Assembly: GCF_905371695.1 (NCBI RefSeq)
Contig: NZ_CAJPMA010000019.1
Coordinates: 1-22,424, forward strand
DNA from: an uncultured Campylobacter sp.
Lineage (GTDB): Bacteria > Campylobacterota > Campylobacteria > Campylobacterales > Campylobacteraceae
DNA length: 22,424 bases
Reading direction: 5' to 3'
Under the pieces are notes generated by a model that saw only the letters and a program-made list of their open reading frames with translations, made no database searches and was not told where the DNA came from. Below are positions 1 to 7,913 of this stretch, piece after piece (the first letter of the stretch is position 1; the number at the start of each line of letters is the position of its first letter). Made by a program: the position numbers and the translations under genes.

Positions 1-9
1 AATTTAAAT

Positions 10-34
10 TATATATGCCTTAAATGCATATATA
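10..34. terminator. AT-rich hairpin downstream of the ABC importer operon
   Basis: A perfect 9-bp inverted repeat (TATATATGC / GCATATATA, 10-18 and 26-34) with a 7-nt loop lies just beyond the 3' end of the ATPase gene. It could end transcription of the minus-strand operon, or work in both directions. The stem is AT-rich and no long U-tract follows, so it is only a weak terminator candidate. Confidence 0.3.
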
Positions 35-67
35 AAATTTCCGAATTTAAAACCCGAGCGAATTTCG

Positions 68-874
68 CTAAATAGGAAACGTAAGACAGCTTTTTCTAGC
101 GACGCTTTGCACGAATTCTACGTTTATATCGATACCGTAAAGCGCGCTTAAATCGCGCGAATTTATAATCTCGTCCGCGCTTGCGAATGCAACCTCTCCG
201 CCGCCTTTAACTAGCGCGACGTAGCCGCCTAAAAGCAGCGCGAAGTCGGGATTATGCGTGGTTAAGACGATCGTATAGCCAAGCTCTTTTAGCGACTTTA
301 CAGTGCGTAAAAATTTATATTGGTTCGAAAAATCCAGCGCCGAAGTCGGCTCATCGAAAATAATTAGCTCGGGCTTTGCCGTCATAGCGCGCGCTATGGC
401 GCACATTTGTCGCTCTCCGCCGCTCATTTGCGTGATAAATTTCGCAGCCAGCCTCTCTATGCCCAAAATTTTTATAAATTCGCGCGCTGTATCCTCGTCG
501 TCCTTGCTAGGCCTAGCAAAGATCCCCAAATGCGCTGCGCGCCCCATCGTGACGTATTCAAGTCCGGTATACTCGTATTCGCAAATTTCGCTTTGCGCGA
601 CGAAGCCCATTAATTTGGCTCGCTCGCGGGCACTAATCTCGCTTAAATTCGCGCCGCCTACTAAAATTTCTCCGCTTTTTGGCGCGTTTATGCCGCTAAT
701 TAAACCTAAAAGCGTCGATTTGCCCGCGCCGTTTCGCCCCAAAATCGTTAAAATTTCGCCCTTTTTTAGGCTTAAATTTACGTTATTTAACATTCCGGCG
801 CCGTTTGCGTATGCAAAATTTAGCGCGCGAATTTCAAGCATATTTTCGCCTAAATTTTTAGCTAAATTTTCCAT
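68..874 (-). CDS. ABC transporter ATP-binding protein (FecE/BtuD-type, iron-chelate/haem/cobalamin importer)
   Basis: This is the ATPase subunit that powers import by the permease encoded upstream. The sequence shows a Walker A motif GRNGAGKST near residue 46, the ABC signature MSGGERQ near 150, a Walker B motif LIIFDEP followed by the D-loop SALD, and an H-loop TTHNP. This is the order and length (about 268 aa) usual for the FecE/BtuD family. The start is taken as ATG at 874, which overlaps the permease stop as TGATG and implies translational coupling; a GTG one codon upstream (877) is also possible. It is the last gene of a binding protein-permease-ATPase operon. The family is certain, but the substrate cannot be read from the sequence. 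Confidence 0.93.
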   Translation of the reverse strand: MENLAKNLGENMLEIRALNFAYANGAGMLNNVNLSLKKGEILTILGRNGAGKSTLLGLISGINAPKSGEILVGGANLSEISARERAKLMGFVAQSEICEYEYTGLEYVTMGRAAHLGIFARPSKDDEDTAREFIKILGIERLAAKFITQMSGGERQMCAIARAMTAKPELIIFDEPTSALDFSNQYKFLRTVKSLKELGYTIVLTTHNPDFALLLGGYVALVKGGGEVAFASADEIINSRDLSALYGIDINVEFVQSVARKSCLTFPI

Positions 875-1875
875 CACGCAGCCCTTTTACTGCGAGATAA
901 AACCCACACGAAAAATATCGTGCCGATAAAGCCCGTAAGCACGCCTAGCGGCACCTCGCTCACGCTAATCGTGCGCGCTAAGGTATCTACGAAAAGTAAA
1001 AAAATAGCGCCGATAAATATGCTAACCGGCAGGCTTTTAGCGTTATTAGCGCCCGCTAGCATCCTAGCAAAATGCGGGATTAATAACCCCACCCACGCCA
1101 CGATACCGCTCACGCACACGCTGCATGCGGTTAACAGCGTCGCGCAGACGATTACGACGCCGCGTTCGAGAGCTACGTTTACGCCCAGCCTGGCCGCGCT
1201 TTCGTCGCCTAGCGAGAGCAAATTTATCCGCCAGCTCATAGCTACGAGCAAGGCCGCGCAGACTATCATAACGGGCGCGATAAATTTAAGATTGCCCGCG
1301 TCGATCTTAGCTAGGCTGCCCAGCTGCCAATACACGATGTCCGGAAGCTTAGTTTCGGGGTCTGCGATATATTTAAGCAGCCCGATAACCGACGCCATTA
1401 AACCGCTAACGATAATGCCCGAAAGTACGAGCATTAAAGTGGAGTTTTTACCCATTAGTTTTGGAATTAGTAAAGTAAGGCAAACGGCGACTAGTCCGCA
1501 GATAAAAGCTAGCGATTGTATCCAAAATAGTCCTAAATCAAGCACGATCGCTATCGCCGCCCCTACGCAAGCGCCCGCCGAAACGCCGAGTAGGTCGGGG
1601 CTTACTAATTGATTACGAAACACGCCTTGATACGCCGCCCCGCTAATGCTAAGCGCGGCTCCGACGAGCACGGCGGCGATCACGCGCGGTAAGCGCAAAT
1701 TTTCGATTACGTTTTGCGCGTTGCTGGCTACTTCAAAGTTAAATCCCGCGCTATTTAAAAGCGCGGCTAATACGTCTAAAAACGGCACGCTAAATCTGCC
1801 GACGCTAAGCGCGATTATCGCGCAAAACGCGGTAAGCAGGGTTAGAAACGTTAAAATTAGGCTAAATTTTCTCAC
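874..1875 (-). CDS. ABC transporter permease, FecCD/BtuC family
   Basis: Integral inner-membrane permease of about 333 aa, hydrophobic throughout, with the spacing expected for the roughly ten helices of the FecCD/BtuC family. Family marks include LRLPRVIAAVLVGAALSISGA near residue 60 (the conserved R-LPR-x-A-x-LVGA-L-x-SGA pattern), GLLIPHFARM near 265 (the G-L-x-x-PH-x-x-R loop that contacts the ATPase), and a C-terminal P-x-G-V-x-T-x-x-x-G segment. It starts with GTG three bases after the binding-protein stop and overlaps the ATPase gene by a base or so. Known members carry ferric siderophores, haem or vitamin B12; which of these applies here is not shown. Confidence 0.92.
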   Translation of the reverse strand: MRKFSLILTFLTLLTAFCAIIALSVGRFSVPFLDVLAALLNSAGFNFEVASNAQNVIENLRLPRVIAAVLVGAALSISGAAYQGVFRNQLVSPDLLGVSAGACVGAAIAIVLDLGLFWIQSLAFICGLVAVCLTLLIPKLMGKNSTLMLVLSGIIVSGLMASVIGLLKYIADPETKLPDIVYWQLGSLAKIDAGNLKFIAPVMIVCAALLVAMSWRINLLSLGDESAARLGVNVALERGVVIVCATLLTACSVCVSGIVAWVGLLIPHFARMLAGANNAKSLPVSIFIGAIFLLFVDTLARTISVSEVPLGVLTGFIGTIFFVWVLSRSKRAA

Positions 1876-1878
1876 GTT

Positions 1879-2889
1879 TTACTCGCCGTTCGGGCCTAGG
1901 CCTTTTAAAATATAGCCGAACTCGTCGTCGCTTAAATCGTAATTCATAAAATTTTTATAAAAAGCCTTCGTCTCTTTTTTAAGATCGATATCCGCAAAAA
2001 GCTGCGAGTGCAGCGTCTTTGCCGTCCACAAAATTTGCAAAGCCGCCTCCGCGCCGTATCTATCCCAGTTAAATACGCCCCTAGGGTTATTAAATACCTT
2101 TTTATTTTTTACGGCCTTCGTGCCGCTAAACGCGGGATGGGCGTAAATTTTAGCTACCGCTTCGTCTCCGCCTTCGCCGCCTATTATAATGACGTCCGGA
2201 TCTATCATAGCGACTTCTTCGCTAGTAATCTCTTGCATTACGCCCTCTTTTTGCAGCGCGTTTACGCCGCCGCCGATGTTTATCCATTCGTCTATTATCG
2301 TTTTTATGCCGTCGATTTTTAGTAAATTCGACTTATCTACGATGTGAAGCACTTTGGGGCGTAAAGAAGGCTTTAAATCCGCCGTTTTGTCGCTTACTAA
2401 TTTGATATTTTTTTGCAGATACGCGACTAGCTCGTCCGCTCTTTGTTTTGAGCTTTCGCCGATAATTTGCGATGTTAGAAATATGCTTTTTTGCATTTCG
2501 CCGTAGTCGCTAAACGTAGCTTTTACCGCGACAAATCCTTGTTTTTGTAGCGCGCTTAGCATCGCGCTATTTGAAACGATAGAAACGTCCGGATTTAGCT
2601 TTAAAAGCTCTTCTAGGTTTACGTCGTTACCGTTTAATAAGGCGGGGATTGATTTAAGCCTCGGATAGACGCGGTTAAACCATTTATTTTTGCTTATGCC
2701 GTCGGTGGTAGCTACTACCTTATCCATACCGCCTAACGCTAAAATAATTTGATTATTCGCATGCCATAAAGCGGCTATTTTTTCTACTTTTGCGGGAATT
2801 TTAACTTCGTTTCCGCTCATATCTATCACGATTTTCTCGCCGCCGAAACAAAAAATAGCTAGCGCCAAAAATGCGAAAATTTTATTCAT
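1879..2889 (-). CDS. Periplasmic substrate-binding protein of the iron/haem/cobalamin ABC importer
   Basis: First gene of the importer operon. The protein has an N-terminal Sec signal peptide (a hydrophobic stretch to about residue 16, then GGEK) and about 320 mature residues of the TroA-like/FecB periplasmic binding fold (PF01497 type). Typical features are an opening I-D-M-S-G-N-E-V-x-I-P motif, VEKIAALWHANNQIILAL near residue 35, NLEELLKLNPDVSIV in the first lobe, a long linking helix, and DPDVIIIGG in the second lobe. This lobe-helix-lobe design belongs to chelate-binding proteins with little hinge motion. It captures the ligand and delivers it to the permease. Iron chelates are the commonest ligands for such operons in Campylobacter, but that is inference. 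Confidence 0.9.
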   Translation of the reverse strand: MNKIFAFLALAIFCFGGEKIVIDMSGNEVKIPAKVEKIAALWHANNQIILALGGMDKVVATTDGISKNKWFNRVYPRLKSIPALLNGNDVNLEELLKLNPDVSIVSNSAMLSALQKQGFVAVKATFSDYGEMQKSIFLTSQIIGESSKQRADELVAYLQKNIKLVSDKTADLKPSLRPKVLHIVDKSNLLKIDGIKTIIDEWINIGGGVNALQKEGVMQEITSEEVAMIDPDVIIIGGEGGDEAVAKIYAHPAFSGTKAVKNKKVFNNPRGVFNWDRYGAEAALQILWTAKTLHSQLFADIDLKKETKAFYKNFMNYDLSDDEFGYILKGLGPNGE

Positions 2890-2920
2890 ATATTCTCCGT
2901 TCTTAATATCAAAAACGAAT

Positions 2921-2926
2921 ATTATA
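2921..2926 (-). promoter_or_regulatory. Candidate -10 box of the ABC importer operon
   Basis: On the minus strand TATAAT follows a T-run and lies 32 nt upstream of the binding-protein ATG. This matches the strong -10, weak -35 promoters of Campylobacter. A ribosome-binding site (ACGGAGAA) precedes the start. Two GCATATTA copies just upstream (2932 and 2955) may be operator sites. Confidence 0.5.
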
Positions 2927-2931
2927 AAAAA

Positions 2932-2962
2932 GCATATTAAAAGCTGTTAAATTTGCATATTA
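2932..2962. repeat. Direct repeat GCATATTA upstream of the importer operon
   Basis: Two identical octamers GCATATTA lie at 2932-2939 and 2955-2962, 23 bp apart or about two helical turns, immediately upstream of the putative -10 of the importer operon. The placement over the -20 to -45 region would suit a repressor. No classical Fur 19-mer is evident. Chance recurrence in AT-rich DNA is possible. Confidence 0.3.
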
Positions 2963-2980
2963 GTTTTAGTAGTTTTAAAT

Positions 2981-3017
2981 TTAAAAACCCCGCCGAGGCG
3001 ATAAGCCTAAGCGGGGT
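2981..3017 (-). terminator. Rho-independent terminator of nrfHA
   Basis: The hairpin has outer stem ACCCCGC/GCGGGGT and inner stem AGGC/GCCT with a short loop. On the minus strand it is followed directly by TTTTTAAATTT. It sits 23 nt past the nrfA stop, which is typical intrinsic terminator geometry and insulates the ABC operon downstream. Confidence 0.85.
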
Positions 3018-3039
3018 AAAATTTTAAGCTAGTTAGAGA

Positions 3040-4746
3040 TTAAAATTTTAGGTTTTTAACGTTCTCGTCGACCTGTTTCATTTTTTCAGTCGGAGGTACG
3101 CCCACCGGATACTCGTGACCTATCGGAGCAGGAGCTGCTACCGCGTCGGCTTTGCGACGTAGCTCGATAGTAATACCGTAAGGTTTTAGATCGTTTACTA
3201 ATTGCAACTGACCTTCGCGAGCGAATTCTTTACACTGACCGATGATTCTCATACCCTCTTCGTCTCCGTGGAAACCGTAGCTGTTTTCGCTAAACGCGAA
3301 GTCCCAGCGAATGTGAGTTTTGCGGTGTAAATAAAGCGTCTTTTCAAGAGCTTTGCTAATAGCTTCGTTTCTTTCTTTTTCATCCGCGATCGAAGCGAAT
3401 TTCTCGTTTTTAGCTAGTAAAGCGCGAGCGTCTTTGATATCTTGGATAAGCGCTAGCAAGTCGTTCTCGCAGTTTCTTAGCTCGTAAGAGAAGCGATTTT
3501 GAATGAAATCTACTCTTGCTTTTAGCTCTTTTTCGCTTTGAGGGTGGCAAGTTTTGCAAGCCGAATTTAGATCGTTATAAGGCGTTAATATCGTGTGAGT
3601 AGTCACTTTCTCAGCGCCGTTTCTCTTATACGGCATGTGGCAGTCTGCGCACGTTACGCCGCTTCTTCCGTGGATACCGGTTGAGCTTAGCTCAGACTCC
3701 GAGTGCTGCATCTTGATAATTTTAGCGCCGGTATCTTTATGGATGTAGTCAAATTTAAATCCGTCCTCTTTGGCTAACTGATCGTCATAGTATTGGTCGA
3801 AATTCTCGATCTTAAACGGCTCGTCTTTCTTCCAGAAATTCCAAGGGAAGGTTAAAACGGATTCTTTGCCTGCAGGATAGTATTCTACGTGGCACTGCAT
3901 ACAAACGTAGCTTCTCATCTCTTGTCTGGTGGCCTTTATACCGCTTTTTGCGTCGGCTTGGTAGCCTCTAGCGACCATTGCGTTTACGAATGCGGGTCTT
4001 GTTACTCTTAGGCTCATATCATCTGGCGAGTGGCAGTCTGCACAGGTGCTGCCTAGATGCGATCCGTGGATACTCTCGCCGTGTTTAGCCGCGATTTTTT
4101 TCATGACGTCAAAATACGGGATAGAGTTCATCTTCGTCCACGCGGCTTTTCTCTTTTCGCCTTCCTCTTTAGGCATTACGTCGAAAAACGGCATAGGCTT
4201 AGTCGCAGCAGACGTAGGATCGGCAGTTAGGTTATAATCGCCATCAACTTGAAGCGCGGTTAAATATCCGGTGTGGCAATTGACGCAATATCCTGGCTGA
4301 CCCTTAAATGCAGGAAGCCCGTGAGCGTTTAGATACTCTTTATCGTTTCTTTTGGTTTCGATCTGATCTATCTGAGAGTAGTAGTGAGTTCTAGGTTTGC
4401 TGTAATCTACGCCGAATGCATAGCCGTTCCAAAACACCGTAGCCGCAGGCCAGCGAATAATCTTACTATAAGGTAAATCTCCGCCGAAAGGAGTTTCTAT
4501 TAGCTCCGACGCATTGGGATTATGCTCGCTTTTGTGCTCCATTTTTTTATAGTCGTCGAGCTGAGTCGGGAAATTTTTACCCCATTTCTCAAAGTCGGGC
4601 TCTAATTCGCTAACTTTGTTTAGCATTAGCGGATATGACTTCTCTTCTGCCTTTTTTTCGCTAATGCTGGCAAAAAGAGCAAACATGGCCGCACCAAGTA
4701 CAACGGCTACTAAAAAAGCAGCTGCATACAACACTTTGTTTTTCAT
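3040..4746 (-). CDS. nrfA: Pentahaem cytochrome c nitrite reductase (ammonia-forming), catalytic subunit
   Basis: Periplasmic enzyme that reduces nitrite to ammonium with six electrons taken from the menaquinol pool through NrfH. An N-terminal hydrophobic segment (residues 5-27) serves as export signal. Five haem-binding motifs are visible: C154-V-N-C-H158, C235-A-D-C-H239, C282-M-Q-C-H286, C366-A-D-C-H370 and C397-K-T-C-H401. The third continues as VEYY, giving the active-site Tyr289 and calcium ligand Glu288. K345-M-Q347-H348 supplies further calcium ligands and the catalytic His, and R133 (TKR) is the probable active-site Arg. The first motif is the catalytic haem, which in E. coli and Wolinella is CXXCK; here it is CXXCH, as I recall for C. 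jejuni NrfA. At 568 aa it is longer than E. coli NrfA (478 aa). It follows nrfH by 19 nt. Confidence 0.97.
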   Translation of the reverse strand: MKNKVLYAAAFLVAVVLGAAMFALFASISEKKAEEKSYPLMLNKVSELEPDFEKWGKNFPTQLDDYKKMEHKSEHNPNASELIETPFGGDLPYSKIIRWPAATVFWNGYAFGVDYSKPRTHYYSQIDQIETKRNDKEYLNAHGLPAFKGQPGYCVNCHTGYLTALQVDGDYNLTADPTSAATKPMPFFDVMPKEEGEKRKAAWTKMNSIPYFDVMKKIAAKHGESIHGSHLGSTCADCHSPDDMSLRVTRPAFVNAMVARGYQADAKSGIKATRQEMRSYVCMQCHVEYYPAGKESVLTFPWNFWKKDEPFKIENFDQYYDDQLAKEDGFKFDYIHKDTGAKIIKMQHSESELSSTGIHGRSGVTCADCHMPYKRNGAEKVTTHTILTPYNDLNSACKTCHPQSEKELKARVDFIQNRFSYELRNCENDLLALIQDIKDARALLAKNEKFASIADEKERNEAISKALEKTLYLHRKTHIRWDFAFSENSYGFHGDEEGMRIIGQCKEFAREGQLQLVNDLKPYGITIELRRKADAVAAPAPIGHEYPVGVPPTEKMKQVDENVKNLKF

Positions 4747-4765
4747 GTATTCCTCCTGTTAAATT

Positions 4766-5290
4766 TTAAAAGTTATGCGAGTGACCGGCTTGCCTGTGGC
4801 AAGAGATACATTTTAACTGCTCGCCTTGCGCGCTTTGATGCTCTTTAATCTTAGTATCAAGCGGCTTTGCACTACCGATGGCGCGGGCGTCTACTACGTT
4901 AGATACGTAAGAGCCGTGACAGTCGATACAATTGTTTTGGGTGACTTTTTTGGTCTTTTCATTCGCGCTAAACGCGTAAGGATTATCCTTAAACGTAACC
5001 GCATAGGCATGACCTAGACCGCTTTGAGCCTTCATTATCCAGTAACCGATAAAATCGTTACGAGGAAGGTGGCAGTCGTTACAGGTAGCGACGTTTTGGT
5101 GTCCGCCTTTCATCCAGTTCTCGTAAACCTGATTCATAACGTGGCAGTTTTTACAGGCTGCGGGATCGGGACTAAAATACGAAAACCCTTTTGCGTAAAC
5201 AAACGTGAAAAGTCCGTGTCCTACGACTACGCCGAAGGATACCAACAAAAGAATAATCCAAAGGGACGCCTTTTTCTTTACGTTTTGCAT
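4766..5290 (-). CDS. nrfH: Tetrahaem cytochrome c quinol dehydrogenase NrfH (NapC/NirT family)
   Basis: Membrane-anchored menaquinol oxidase that passes electrons to NrfA. It has one N-terminal transmembrane helix (residues about 10-33) and a small periplasmic domain with four haem motifs: C46-K-N-C-H50, C70-N-D-C-H74, C121-I-D-C-H125 and C161-I-S-C-H165. The first is followed by V-M52, the CXXCHxM arrangement in which Met is an axial ligand of the quinol-site haem in Desulfovibrio and Wolinella NrfH. The length of 174 aa is normal. It is first in the nrfHA operon and has a strong ribosome-binding site (AAAGGAGG) upstream of the ATG. Confidence 0.95.
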   Translation of the reverse strand: MQNVKKKASLWIILLLVSFGVVVGHGLFTFVYAKGFSYFSPDPAACKNCHVMNQVYENWMKGGHQNVATCNDCHLPRNDFIGYWIMKAQSGLGHAYAVTFKDNPYAFSANEKTKKVTQNNCIDCHGSYVSNVVDARAIGSAKPLDTKIKEHQSAQGEQLKCISCHRQAGHSHNF

Positions 5291-5384
5291 GACGGGCTTA
5301 TTTACCTCCTTTATAAATTTTAGATTAAATTTAAAACAGGACGAATTGTATTATTTTCTAGCTTAAAAACGACTTCATTTTTAA

Positions 5385-5425
5385 ATAAAATTTTACCTTC
5401 GTTTAATAAATGTTATCAAAATAAC
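5385..5425 (-). promoter_or_regulatory. Putative Crp/Fnr-family operator and promoter of nrfHA
   Basis: A perfect 5-4-5 inverted repeat, GTTAT-CAAA-ATAAC (5412-5425), lies about 120 bp upstream of nrfH. It has the size and symmetry of Crp/Fnr-family sites and loosely resembles sites described for the nitrosative/nitrogen regulators of Campylobacter. Downstream on the minus strand, T-rich and TAAAAT-like sequence (5385-5395) could be a -10, placing the site near position -40. The assignment rests on pattern alone. Confidence 0.3.
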
Positions 5426-5604
5426 TAATATATCATAATTTATATTTTTCCATATTTTAGGCTATCTGGATGCAAAATTCCAATTACCATAAATTTCGCC
5501 TTAAATTTAAAAATTAAAATAAACAGTAAATGAAACCGCTATTTTAATTTAGGCTAACCGAGTCTGTGATAAAATCGGATTTTCATAAGATAAAAAGGCT
5601 AAAT

Positions 5605-6399
5605 TTGAAGGAAATTTTAATAACCAACGACGACGGATTCGAGGCGCAAGGTCTGCGAGAGCTAGCTAGCGAGCTAAAAAATTTACCGGGCGTTAACGTA
5701 ACGATAGTGGCCCCGAGCGCCGAGAAATCGGCATGCGCGCACTCTTTGACGCTAACCAAGCCGCTACGTTTTATAAAAATCGACGACGGTTTTTTTAAAC
5801 TAGACGACGCTACGCCTAGCGACTGCGTATATTTGGCGCTGCACGCGCTTTACGCGCGTAAGCCCGATTTAATAATCTCCGGCATAAATCACGGCGCGAA
5901 TTTAGGCGAGGACATTACATATTCGGGCACTTGCGGAGCGGCGATGGAGGGCGTCTTACAGGGCGTACCTAGCATTGCATTTTCGCAGTTTTATCAAAAC
6001 GACAGCATCGACCGCCTCGGCTTTAAACTAGCGCGCAAAGCGGTAAATTCCATCGTATCGCGCGTACTTTCGGGCGAAATTTCGTTGCCGGCGCGTCAAT
6101 TTTTAAACGTAAACGTCCCCGCTTGCGCCGCGCGCGAGTGTAAAGGATACGTCGTAGCGCCGGCAGGTAGGCGCTTTTACGCTACTCACGCGAGTTTAAA
6201 TCGCAATCCGCGCGGGGTCGAATACTACTGGCTGGGCAACGCCGCGCTCGATTACGAAAACGACGGAGAGAGCGATATTAGCGCGGTAAACGACGGCTTT
6301 ATAAGTCTTACGCCCGTGATGCTAGATATGACCGCGCACGCCAGTCTAGCCGCGCTTAAAAAGAGTCTAAATTCGGCTAAAATTTCGGGCGAAATTTAA
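5605..6399 (+). CDS. surE: 5'-nucleotidase / stationary-phase survival protein SurE
   Basis: Cytoplasmic metal-dependent phosphatase acting on nucleoside monophosphates (EC 3.1.3.5). The N-terminus KEILITNDDGFEAQG holds the metal-binding Asp pair (N-D-D-G), followed by P-S-x-E-K-S-A-C-A-H-S-L-T, TPSDCVYLAL and the SGINHGANLGEDITYSGT segment, all SurE hallmarks. I place the start at TTG 5605. It puts K-E-I-L-I-T-N-D-D-G at residue 2, as in homologues, and has an AAAAAGG ribosome-binding site 8 nt upstream. A longer GTG start at 5566 would add 13 residues lacking family support. This gives 264 aa, a usual length. It begins a plus-strand pair with the tcdA-like gene. Confidence 0.95.
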   Translation: MKEILITNDDGFEAQGLRELASELKNLPGVNVTIVAPSAEKSACAHSLTLTKPLRFIKIDDGFFKLDDATPSDCVYLALHALYARKPDLIISGINHGANLGEDITYSGTCGAAMEGVLQGVPSIAFSQFYQNDSIDRLGFKLARKAVNSIVSRVLSGEISLPARQFLNVNVPACAARECKGYVVAPAGRRFYATHASLNRNPRGVEYYWLGNAALDYENDGESDISAVNDGFISLTPVMLDMTAHASLAALKKSLNSAKISGEI

Positions 6400-6415
6400 T
6401 AAAAAAGGAAAAATA

Positions 6416-7066
6416 ATGGACGACGCAATCGATCGCTACACGCGCGTAAGATGGCTTTTGGGCGAAGATTTCAAAAAACTGCGGGCTGCTAAAATTTTAA
6501 TCTGCGGCGCGGGCGGAGTAGGCGGGATCTGCGCCGACGCGCTGGCTCGCTCGGGCGTAGGCGAAATAACGCTCGTCGACAAAGACGTATTTGACGTAAC
6601 GAATCAAAACCGCCAAATTTACAGCGAATCCGTAGGCGCGGTCAAAGTAGGCGAATTCGCCGCGCGCTACGAAAACGTAAGGGCTATGCGCGAGCTAATG
6701 ACGCCTACATTTATCGCAAATTTCGACTTTTCGCAGTTTGATTTAGTCATAGACGCGATCGACGATATGCCCGCCAAAATCGCCCTCGCCCTCGCCGCGC
6801 CGGATAAAATCATCGTCTCTATGGGCGGGGCGAAGCGCATCGACGCATCGCAGGTGCGCGTAGAAAGCGTGTGGAAAACGCACGGCGATCCTTTCGCGCG
6901 CAAATACCGAAGCGAGCTAAAACGCGCGGGTTTTAAAGGCGATTTTAGCGCGGTATTTTCGACCGAGCCGCCGCGCTGTAAACCGCTGGGCAGCTTTATG
7001 GGCGTAACGGCTGTTTTCGGGCTAAATTTAGCTAGCCTTGCAGTTAGGAAAATTTTGCAGGCGTAA
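6416..7066 (+). CDS. tcdA: TcdA/CsdL-like tRNA threonylcarbamoyladenosine dehydratase (ThiF/E1 family)
   Basis: ATP-dependent enzyme of the ThiF/MoeB/E1 superfamily, expected to cyclise t6A37 to ct6A in ANN-decoding tRNAs. The nucleotide-binding loop GAGGVGG lies near residue 31, followed by L-V-D-x-D and N-Q-N-R-Q (adenylation Arg). The TcdA-specific marks are D-A-I-D-D (near 113), the G-D-P-F-A-R-K-Y-R segment and VFSTEPP near the C-terminus. MoeB/ThiF zinc Cys pairs are absent. At 216 aa it is shorter than E. coli TcdA (268 aa), mainly at the C-terminus. It lies 16 nt after surE, with an AAGGAAAAATA ribosome-binding site. Confidence 0.85.
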   Translation: MDDAIDRYTRVRWLLGEDFKKLRAAKILICGAGGVGGICADALARSGVGEITLVDKDVFDVTNQNRQIYSESVGAVKVGEFAARYENVRAMRELMTPTFIANFDFSQFDLVIDAIDDMPAKIALALAAPDKIIVSMGGAKRIDASQVRVESVWKTHGDPFARKYRSELKRAGFKGDFSAVFSTEPPRCKPLGSFMGVTAVFGLNLASLAVRKILQA

Positions 7067-7410
7067 AAAACTCTCGCCTTACGCCGTCTCGCGTTAAATC
7101 TCTTTACGCTTGCGGACTGCGTTAAGCTCGCCGTTTTCGCCGCTCGTTTAAATTTTACGTCCAAAATTCGCCGAATTATAAAAATAGATCGGAAATTTCA
7201 AGCGATACCTCTTGCTTGCCGCGCCTCGAAATCTAAAACTATAAAAACGTTTGAAAGACGGCGCGCATACGAAATTTAAAGCGAAAATATCGCGGAACTA
7301 AAACCTAGCGGTCAAAAATTTAAGAAAAAAACGCGCAAGCGCCGACAACAAGAAATCCGCAAAAATTTTAAAGCGACGACTATTGAGCCGAGGCGCTACT
7401 AAACGCCTAT
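7067..7410. other. Intergenic region between convergent genes, no gene seen
   Basis: This 344-base stretch separates the 3' ends of tcdA (plus) and the PAS gene (minus). All six frames are broken by stops or only shadow tcdA. AGGCG/CGCCT (7391-7395 and 7404-7408) could form a 5-bp hairpin right after the PAS gene stop, but no U-tract follows. GCGTAA/TTACGC (7061-7066 and 7079-7084) is a weak hairpin at the tcdA stop. No tRNA-like fold or repeat array was recognised. Confidence 0.5.
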
Positions 7411-7905
7411 TTAAGCTCTTTGCAGATTATTTACCAGCTCGTCGTACCCTATTCCCGCGTCGCTTAAAATTTTAGTCAGCAATTTACCAGACGCGTCCAT
7501 TCCGCCCGTCTTTTCGGCGTCTAACAGCTGTTTATAGACGCCTTGCATAAACTCCACGCCCTTTGGATTCGGTTTGCGGCGCACCGAGTAGTAGCCTATT
7601 ATCGCGCCGTTTGCGTCGGTAGATGCCGTAATGTTCGCAAAAACCCAGTAAAAATCGCCGTTAAACGCGCGGTTTTTTACGAACGCGAAAATTTCCTGTT
7701 TATTTTTAATACGCTCCCACAGCAGCTTAAATACGACGCGCGGCATATCCGGATGCCTGATAATATTGTGCGGTTTGCCGATCAGCTCGCTCTCGCGCGC
7801 GCCTACTATTTTCATAAACGGTACGTTGCAATAGGTGATACGCCCTTTTAAATCGGTCTTTGATACAATAAAATCGCTTTCGTTTACGAATCGCTCTACA
7901 CTCAT
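7411..7905 (-). CDS. Aer/CetB-type PAS-domain energy-taxis sensor protein
   Basis: Small cytoplasmic PAS protein of 164 aa. The PAS core (about residues 5-110) closely follows the FAD-binding PAS of E. coli Aer: L-K-G-R-I-T-Y-C-N near 20, G-K-P-H-N-I-I-R-H-P-D-M-P near 43-55, W-E-R-I-K-N-K-Q near 63, VKNRAFNGDFYWVFAN near 75-90 and GYYSVRRKPN near 103. The C-terminal 45 residues look helical. In C. jejuni a protein of this size and type, CetB, pairs with the membrane signalling protein CetA to guide energy taxis; no cetA is adjacent here. It is the last gene of the minus-strand run, 8 nt after the MotE-like gene. A redox or oxygen-sensing role is inferred from the Aer-like FAD motif. Confidence 0.85.
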   Translation of the reverse strand: MSVERFVNESDFIVSKTDLKGRITYCNVPFMKIVGARESELIGKPHNIIRHPDMPRVVFKLLWERIKNKQEIFAFVKNRAFNGDFYWVFANITASTDANGAIIGYYSVRRKPNPKGVEFMQGVYKQLLDAEKTGGMDASGKLLTKILSDAGIGYDELVNNLQRA

Positions 7906-7913
7906 TTCTTTCC

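Noticed and set aside
920..1612. 230-codon plus-strand open frame opposite the ABC permease
   Set aside because: It is antisense to a clear FecCD permease; Ser/Thr/Pro-rich composition is typical of the shadow of a hydrophobic gene.
5566..5604. GTG start for surE adding 13 residues
   Set aside because: The extra residues have no family match, and TTG 5605 has a well-spaced ribosome-binding site and gives the standard SurE N-terminus.
6667..7164. 165-codon minus-strand open frame opposite tcdA
   Set aside because: It is antisense to a well-supported gene, has Arg/Ser/Ala-rich shadow composition and no family features.
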